Shown here piece by piece: positions 20,080-25,924 of a stretch of DNA of 25,924 nt (position 1 is the stretch's first letter; every line of letters starts with the position of its first letter). The stretch lies in assembly GCF_000003605.2 (NCBI RefSeq), contig NW_003131862.1, forward strand, positions 306,147 to 332,070. The letters are read 5' to 3'. Position numbers and translations under genes: made by a program. The notes beneath the pieces were generated by a model that was not told the DNA's origin, did no database searches, and worked only from the letters and a program-made list of their open reading frames with translations. This stretch comes from Saccoglossus kowalevskii (Eukaryota > Hemichordata > Enteropneusta > Harrimaniidae).

Positions 20080-20280
20080 AACATGCCTTATTTTGCATTG
20101 GCGTGAGCTTGGACATGAGGCAAAAACAAAGCATGTATACCACGTGGTCGCAGCAACTGCAACATTCATAAAAATAACAACCTACATATGTATTTTATTG
20201 TTCCTTACATCCTTATTGTATTCTAATCTAGATCCCAGAGAAGATACGATATCAATAAAGATTGTTATTATTATTATTAT
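20080..20280 (+). mobile_element. Probable 3' end of a non-LTR retrotransposon
   Basis: A polyadenylation-like AATAAA (20254-20259) is followed directly by a GATTG(TTA)n tail ending at 20280. A microsatellite tail after an AATAAA is a common 3' end of CR1/L2-type LINEs and the SINEs they mobilise. The upstream boundary is a guess and no RT coding is attached. Confidence 0.35.
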
Positions 20281-22489
20281 GAAATAAATGAACCATCCAA
20301 TGGAGCATGCCGGAGCTATGTGTGTAGATCATGACTATCACGCTACTGTCAACATGCTGTTACACTAACTTGAAGATTGTAACCATCCAACGTTTTTGCA
20401 TTTAAAACGTTAATGAGTAGAAGGGCGAATGACCGTAACGATTTAATCTAGGCTGCTGTCGAAACTAAGTCTGAGTATTACTCGCCATGGTTCCAATGAA
20501 TGGAACGCAAACAAAGGTATTCCAACGGTTTCCCGGATACAATACACCCATTTAGACGAACTGTATATGCGTCCATACAGCAGAAGGCGCGACAACGAGT
20601 AAATAATAATAAATTACCAAACGAGACACGTAATTTGAATATTGTTCATTGTTACCGACAATAGCTATGTAATTACCCAACAACACTTGTCACAGTGTTG
20701 TGTATCAATGTATTCATGGTGATGTTTCATCACGATGTTCCCTAACAATAGCAACAACACGCTACGATATCCTATTTACTATATGCTATCTAGTTTCTCA
20801 TATTCACACACAGGCACAGAGACAACGTAAACTGCGCTAACACGTTCGTGAATCTAGCTCTACCATATGGTGAAGGAGGTCAAGTCCAAGATGACTGCCA
20901 TAGTGGATATTCCCTGCTAACTGAGCCGTGTTAAAAATAACATATATAATCATATACTAGTAGTAATGTGCAAATTGATCAATAACGCGATCTAGAATAA
21001 ATTTACAAAACGAGTGCTAATTGCAATATTAGAGAATGCAACGAAGTAGAAATAGTGACTCGATATTGGACAGTTGGAAAGGTTGGCTGGATATTGGGGA
21101 AGAAGTAAATTTTACATGAAATAACCGAGAGACAATTAATGATCCACAGATTCCCCTGAGAATTAACACCTAGGTCATCGCATGAAAGTTGAATACATGT
21201 ATAATTTTTATAATTAAAAAAAATGCTTACTTTGAAGGTATGTGAACAACCGTCGTTGAAATATCAGACTTAGCTACACCTGAAATACACTGTCAACGAT
21301 TGGCAGCTGTAACGAACCATGACATTTTGCATGTCCATTCGTCTTAATAGTGATTAATCAAATTATCGAATATAACGACGTACTCGCGTTACCGGGCATT
21401 GAAGGATTAAGTGGAGTATTCTGCAAAACTGTTAGATTGTACGTAGTTGGGATGCACATATACATTAATTCACATGGTGTCGATTTCAATGTACTGACCT
21501 TAGGCAACCTGTTGGGACTTGTATATAACGACCTCACTCTGTGTCTAGTTGCATTCTTTGCATCTGATCGCCAAAAACAACGAAACTATCCGTCCATTTG
21601 GGATTTGTGTTTGTCTTAACCAATGCACTGAGCATTAATAATGCATACACATAGGCGAGATCCTACGAATAGGTGACGTTAAAACCGTATGGCGACGCGT
21701 ACGGCGTGTACCTTGGTTGCTTCGATGTCAGTGAAAGTTGGTGGCGTTTACGCCGCTACCTCAATAACATACGATGAAAAGACACATTATTAGCAACACA
21801 ATAGGCATACACAGATTGACTATTCAAACACGATTGACCCTCAGGAAATCGATTTTAAATATTCATTTTCATCGGTACACCGTTGGGGGCGCTTATAATA
21901 ACAGGTTGGATGTCTACGGATACCAGTCTAGGCTCATCACATTCAATAACGTACACGGCACACTTACATAAGCAGTATAAGTTGCTGCCATTAAATTCAT
22001 GCAGTACACAAATGGAAAATCAGACTCTATCTAGTACTTAATAAATAAAACTAAACGGAAGAAATGAACAAGGATGGGCTGTATAAACTCGAACTTACCA
22101 CTGGCGGTTTGTCAGTGCAACTAACATTATTAGAGCCAAGAGGGTTAAATATTAAAAATAACTGCCAACCAACAAAAAAACTAAATAACGCAATCAAAAA
22201 TAAAAAATGTACCCGTCGCACTAAGCACTAAGTAAGTCAAGGGAAGAAGAAAGAAACAAATTAAATTGGAAATTGTAACTGACGAGACTGGGTTCATTAA
22301 ACTTGTATTCAAAAACCCCTGCCCAAACTTAAACACTAGTCCCCACAGTAATGTAACTACACTTACCATATCACTATCCAATATGAACAGAAATAGATTA
22401 CCGCTATACTACGAAACGCGATAAGCAACTTTTGTAATAGCATCATGGAAATATACATGGCAAAGTAAATGCTTTATAAAGTATTCCAA
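20281..22489. other. No gene seen
   Basis: AT-rich, with scattered open frames of up to 89 codons (for example 21350-21619 plus) without motifs. On the minus strand GTAAGT-type donors occur at about 22083 to 22109 and 22366, but no exon around them could be supported. Confidence 0.45.
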
Positions 22490-22551
22490 ACGTGATTTGA
22501 ACTGGCAACCACGTGATCGAATCTTATCTTACACACTCCAGCGCGACTTCC
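22490..22551 (-). repeat. tRNA-like SINE head (candidate)
   Basis: On the minus strand GTCGCGCTGGAGTGTGTAAG resembles a Pol III A box region, and about 30 nt later GGTTGCCAGTTCAAATCACG resembles a B box (GGTTCRANYCC) with substitutions. The spacing is tRNA-like, but acceptor-stem pairing is lost. A tRNA-derived SINE or tRNA pseudogene would fit; the tail is not obvious. Confidence 0.4.
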
Positions 22552-22590
22552 ATCAAGTTACCATGCAAATCCTAAAAGAAGAATACTTAC

Positions 22591-22705
22591 TGACATAAAT
22601 TTTTGTTTTTTTGATACATACTACCAGTAATTTGAGTTCCCCTTGCTCAATATCATTTTCTAGTATTGGATAGAAATAAAACAGGTTCCTCCATTCATAG
22701 TCCAT
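22591..22705 (-). CDS. Candidate first coding exon, MATH-strand-like
   Basis: On the minus strand, ATG at 22705-22703 lies in a good context (AACAATGG) and opens 38 codons plus one base, ending at a consensus donor TCA|GTAAGT (22590 down). The frame also continues upstream to about 22741 without an ATG. The peptide, MDYEWRNLFYFYPILE followed by an acidic turn and GELKLLVVCI and KIYV, resembles the end of repeat 2 of the MATH protein (YDDLERYTNN, GELKIVVELV, KMYV). It may be part of a related gene or a fragment of a duplicate. No following exon was found. Confidence 0.35.
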
Positions 22706-22741
22706 TGTTCGGGATGATGTGTATCGCGACGAACTCAACAC

Positions 22742-23429
22742 ATCGAGAATATATACACTTTCGATAGTTTATAAATATACTAAACTATACATACCGTGGT
22801 CACCGTCATACAGTCTCTTGTTTGTTTGTTTTTTGGTGATTTTTCGGTAAAATAAAATATCACGGGAGTGTATATACGATAACCTGGTACATTGCTTTCA
22901 AGTCTTCTGTAGTGTCATAAGCCTAATTTAACATAAAGTTTCTTGCATTATTACAATATAACAACAATGATGGCATTAATTTATGCAAATGAGACGATTA
23001 TTTCAACCAATCGTGTCATGTACCCAATCCCCTCGATGACACACTAATACTTGATTCCATTACCAGTACTCATTCTAAATGAGTGATAGCGCCCTCTTTA
23101 GATAAATGATTAATTCATTTAGTTTTAAGTTAGATTTAAGTTTTCTAGATGATCATTTGCAATGTTTTCCTTTATCAAATGCGCGTTTTGTGTTATTATA
23201 AATATATACTAGTATAAATAAATTTCTGTTACTTTTCCTATTGGTAGGATTTATCTGTGTATCAGATTACATTTTCCCCACAAGTCGATTAAATAACTAA
23301 TTCTCCACCACAGACAATAGACTAATTTGGCGGCGAGATCACAGGATCCTTCTAAAACTATTCCTCAGCAGTACAATGAAACGGTATCTGTTCACGAAAT
23401 TCAATTACTTGTATATAAACACACTATGT
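22742..23429. other. No gene seen
   Basis: AT-rich with frequent stops. It contains the motif ATAGCGCCCTCT near 23087, a shape often seen at repeat ends, but no partner could be placed. Confidence 0.45.
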
Positions 23430-24010
23430 TTGATATCTGCCTAATATTGTCTGCATTGCTCAGTTCTTTTGCTTTATCCAGTTCCTCGTGACCAATAATA
23501 TGTTTTATCCACTTTGATTTAATTGCTTTGTTTTCATTTAAAGCGCATTTTAGAATATTACTGTCAGCAAACATGCTAAGTCTATATTTAATTTTTCTTC
23601 TAAATGCTCTAGTTGGATCAGTTTACTGACACCAAGTATAAAGCGGTAAAACTCGACTACCCACTTGCTCTAACATATTGTTGTCATTTGATCGTCAGCC
23701 CAAATATCAGCACCATACATTATGCTTGAAACTGGTCAAACAATTTCAAGCATAAAGAAGTTGATATCATTTTATGATTCACTATTGAATGTCAGACACT
23801 TTTGTTTTGTTTATGATTCCATTGGTTACAGTAATTTGACAGTTTGTTCAAAGCCATCTTGAGTTTCTGACAACAATACAAGGTCATCTGCTTACAAGAT
23901 TGAGTTTAGTGGTATGTCGCCAATAAAAGCAGGTTTATCAGTGTTGTCATCAAAATTTCTGGCAAGTCATTCAGAAATATATATATTAAACAGAGTTGGT
24001 GGTTGGATGA
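23430..24010 (-). pseudogene. Decayed LINE (non-LTR) reverse transcriptase, C-terminal half
   Basis: Minus-strand reading gives PPTLFNIYISE, then, past stops, the catalytic ADD box as ADDLVLLSETQDG (about 23891-23850; the preceding Tyr codon is now TAA), and further on MYGADIWADDQ and a C-terminal KSKWIKHIIGHEEL segment. This order (TLFN-YI, YADD, post-RT region with terminal helices) is that of CR1/L2-type LINE ORF2. Several stops and frameshifts make it dead. The 5' two thirds, including the endonuclease, are missing. Confidence 0.8.
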
Positions 24011-24102
24011 ATACAATTAAAACGGGTGTCTCAAACAGCTCGTCGCTTCCTCTGTGTTTTTGAAACAATGTTCTCTGGGTATAACTAATTACGATGCTAA
24101 AC

Positions 24103-24345
24103 ACTTTGCACTTTAGTGCTTCTTCCATTGGCTTTGTGAGCATAGACATTAGGTAGTCTGCAAATTTCGCAGGTGTCAAACTCATTGTGGATAATGTTGA
24201 ACTGGTTCTTGGGTTGAACCAGAGTGCTGGCCTGTATTACTTGCTGGTGAAGGTAAGAGATCTTGAGTTGAGTTAGTTGATACTTCTCTTGAAATGTGTG
24301 AAGATTCAGTCACATTTATTGGTGTTTCCATTAGTCAGCTTGATG
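24103..24345 (-). pseudogene. Fragment resembling the Pol C-terminus of a Ty3/gypsy element
   Basis: On the minus strand a Ser/Thr/Gln-rich stretch (TESSHISREVSTNSTQDLL, from about 24330) leads, after a frameshift, into TPAKFADYLMSMLTKP (about 24176-24129). A Ser/Arg-rich linker ending in a P-x-[RK]-[FY]-x-D-Y motif is common at the extreme C-terminus of gypsy polyproteins, after integrase. Stops and a frameshift show decay. The assignment leans on the RNase H fragment next door. Confidence 0.4.
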
Positions 24346-24609
24346 GTTGCTCTGCTAAAGCAGACTACCTGTGACGATTGGTGGCTCAGCCCGTACAGTT
24401 GGGGTCAGATGATGTTGAATGGCATTGTTGAGGTTGGCAGGCTGTCTTCTTTTCTTGTTTATGTGGAATATCTAACTACTAGGTAGGAAAGTTAAATATT
24501 TTAAACATATTACGATGAAGGGTTCGCTCCATAACTAGCTTCTGACTGTACAACGTATAAAAGTGAATCTGGTTTCAGTTGTTTGACAATTAAATTCTCC
24601 CTTGCTGTA

Positions 24610-24800
24610 ATTGTTCTACCAGTAGTCCTGCCCCAAACCTTCTCCTGGTGCATCAACTTCGGGGTAACCAAGCACTGGGGCAGTAGTCAATTTCTCCTTG
24701 AAAGCTACTATCACAATCTTCAGATCATAAAAAAAGTGGTTATGATACTCTTTGCCTGTTTACAACCCTTCTTCTCCCTCCACAGGTCTAATCCTTTCAG
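24610..24800 (-). pseudogene. Ty3/gypsy RT-RNase H fragment
   Basis: The minus strand reads FKEKLTTAPVLGYPEV followed, after a short deletion, by DAPGEGLGQDYW, then a stop. This is the connection from RT thumb to RNase H in Ty3/gypsy Pol (usual pattern: LK..LT.APVL.YPD, then TDAS..GLGAVL). The first RNase H Asp is present; the rest of RNase H and integrase are missing. It lies upstream, in minus-strand sense, of the Pol C-terminal fragment. Confidence 0.7.
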
Positions 24801-24907
24801 CATCCATCAGGTATTGTACATCTCTTATCCATTATGAACTTAATGTGAAGATGTAATGTTGTAACATAGTTCAACCCATGGGTTAAATTTAGCACTACAT
24901 GTTGGCA

Positions 24908-25180
24908 CTACAATTGTGGTTGCAAATACAGTCTTGAGCATGATGGAATATGGCTTTGAATGCCCGGGGGACATGTCGATGACGTTGCCACTGGTAAACG
25001 TTCTGACAGATTGTATAGAATGGGTGGCTGGCTCGGATATTGCTGTTGTGCATACCCTTGTGTATTATGGTGCACCGGAGTGGCTGTGGGAATGCTGCTT
25101 GTAGGTGGTTGAGTATATTGTTCACCCATTGGTACTGGAACATCCAATGTCAGCAAATCGTGTGGGTTTCCATGTTTCAT
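24908..25180 (-). CDS. Pro/Gln/Ser-rich open frame, unassigned
   Basis: A 90-codon open minus-strand frame rich in Pro, Gln, Ser and Thr (for example PTSSIPTATPVHHNTQGYAQ near the middle), with an ATG at 25180 and stop at 24908. Composition is coding-like and differs from the flanks, but an overlapping frame (25143-24895) is also open. No domain is recognised. It may be part of the gypsy element that supplies the next fragments, or an exon of a host gene with a low-complexity region. Confidence 0.25.
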   Translation of the reverse strand: MKHGNPHDLLTLDVPVPMGEQYTQPPTSSIPTATPVHHNTQGYAQQQYPSQPPILYNLSERLPVATSSTCPPGIQSHIPSCSRLYLQPQL

Positions 25181-25924
25181 GATACTATTCAGTCAGTCAA
25201 TGTGATGAAATGTATTACAACAGTTGACCACACACTGGCTCCAATAACATTACAGATGAACTTCATACATGTTGAACAACCGACACTGCCTGTCTTGCAC
25301 AAATAATCCTAGATCCTGTTCTCAGCACCAGAAGATGCGACACAGATTTCCAGCATAAATGGGGACTGTCAGCAAAAATAATAGGATTGTGCTTACATAC
25401 AACTTTTATTGACCGAGTTGTACACTGTTGAGCAGAAAGAGAGATACACAAGAGGTTCACAGGAATTAATCACAGTTTGTTTCAATATAAATATGTATTG
25501 TCATAATTAATTTTGAATACAAACAAGTTTTGGGGTTGAACCAACAGTGGGGAATCAGTCTACTGAATGTCCTTAAAAGATGTAAATATCTTACAAAAAC
25601 ATTGGTGCCTTATTTGTTTAATTATTTTAAGGGACATAATTTCCAGTTTTATTCAAAGTAATTCAGATATTTTAGTATAAAAATAAATGCCTCATTGCAA
25701 AAAAAAAGTTCTGCATTTAGACGTGAATAGATTCATAAAACATGCAAGATAACAGAAAATCTTAGCTGGCTTTTGTCCAAGTATTTTGTATTATATGAAA
25801 AGTAAAAAAAAAAACACCCTTTATGAATAGCTATCATGTTGCAAGCTCTGCTTTGTATGCAAATCAACTTAAGTAGTTAGTTGATGTCCAGTGGAGAGAG
25901 AAGTCAACAGTACTGTTGCCTCCT
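25181..25924. other. No gene recognised
   Basis: AT-rich apart from 25260-25460. Minus-strand acceptor-like CTTTCTGCTCAACAG near 25427 is followed by an open frame to 25263, but it has no recognisable content. Poly-A runs at 25699 and 25804. Confidence 0.4.

Overview
The window looks like nuclear DNA of an invertebrate animal. It is AT-rich and gene-poor, its genes are split by introns with GT-AG boundaries, and it carries many short non-autonomous transposons, microsatellites and decayed LINE and Ty3/gypsy pieces. The sequence alone does not fix the phylum; a marine deuterostome or lophotrochozoan would fit. No rRNA gene, CRISPR array or bacterial-type operon is visible, and no intact tRNA gene was found.

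Two genes are well supported. (1) A plus-strand two-exon gene (9870-10045 joined to 11381-12716) encodes a 503-residue multi-pass membrane protein with a TLC (TRAM-LAG1-CLN8) domain and an unusually long Ser-rich tail. Its intron holds a 402-bp MITE. (2) A minus-strand two-exon gene (18366-17236 joined to 16921-16769) encodes a 427-residue soluble protein that I read as three tandem MATH/TRAF-like beta-sandwich repeats. The second exon is needed to complete the third repeat.

Less certain coding signals are: a 50-codon Cys-rich exon on the minus strand (7446-7297) with a nearly identical but damaged copy at 2700-2551; a 38-codon minus-strand exon ending in a clean splice donor (22705-22591), which resembles the C-terminal strand of the MATH repeats; and a 69-nt hydrophobic exon candidate (947-879).

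Layout: 1-1873 has weak signals only. 1985-7735 is a rearranged duplication: copy A (1985-2905) and copy A' (6690-7735) are direct, and between them B (3165-3480) and B' (6115-6392) are inverted. 8385-8842 and 13035-13455 are two inverted copies of one dispersed repeat that bracket the TLC gene. A 200-bp fold-back element (9394-9593) lies just upstream of that gene. 13456-16768 is gene-free apart from a perfect hairpin and a repeat end. 18605-19902 is a DNA transposon with 33-bp TIRs and TAA target duplications, followed directly by the end of a second, TTAA-associated repeat family. 20080-20280 looks like the 3' end of a non-LTR element. 23430-25180 is a graveyard of LINE and gypsy fragments on the minus strand.

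The two main genes show no sign of acting together. The strongest unexplained signals are the conserved Cys-rich exon in the duplicated block and the tandem-MATH gene with its possible partial relative 4 kb upstream of it.
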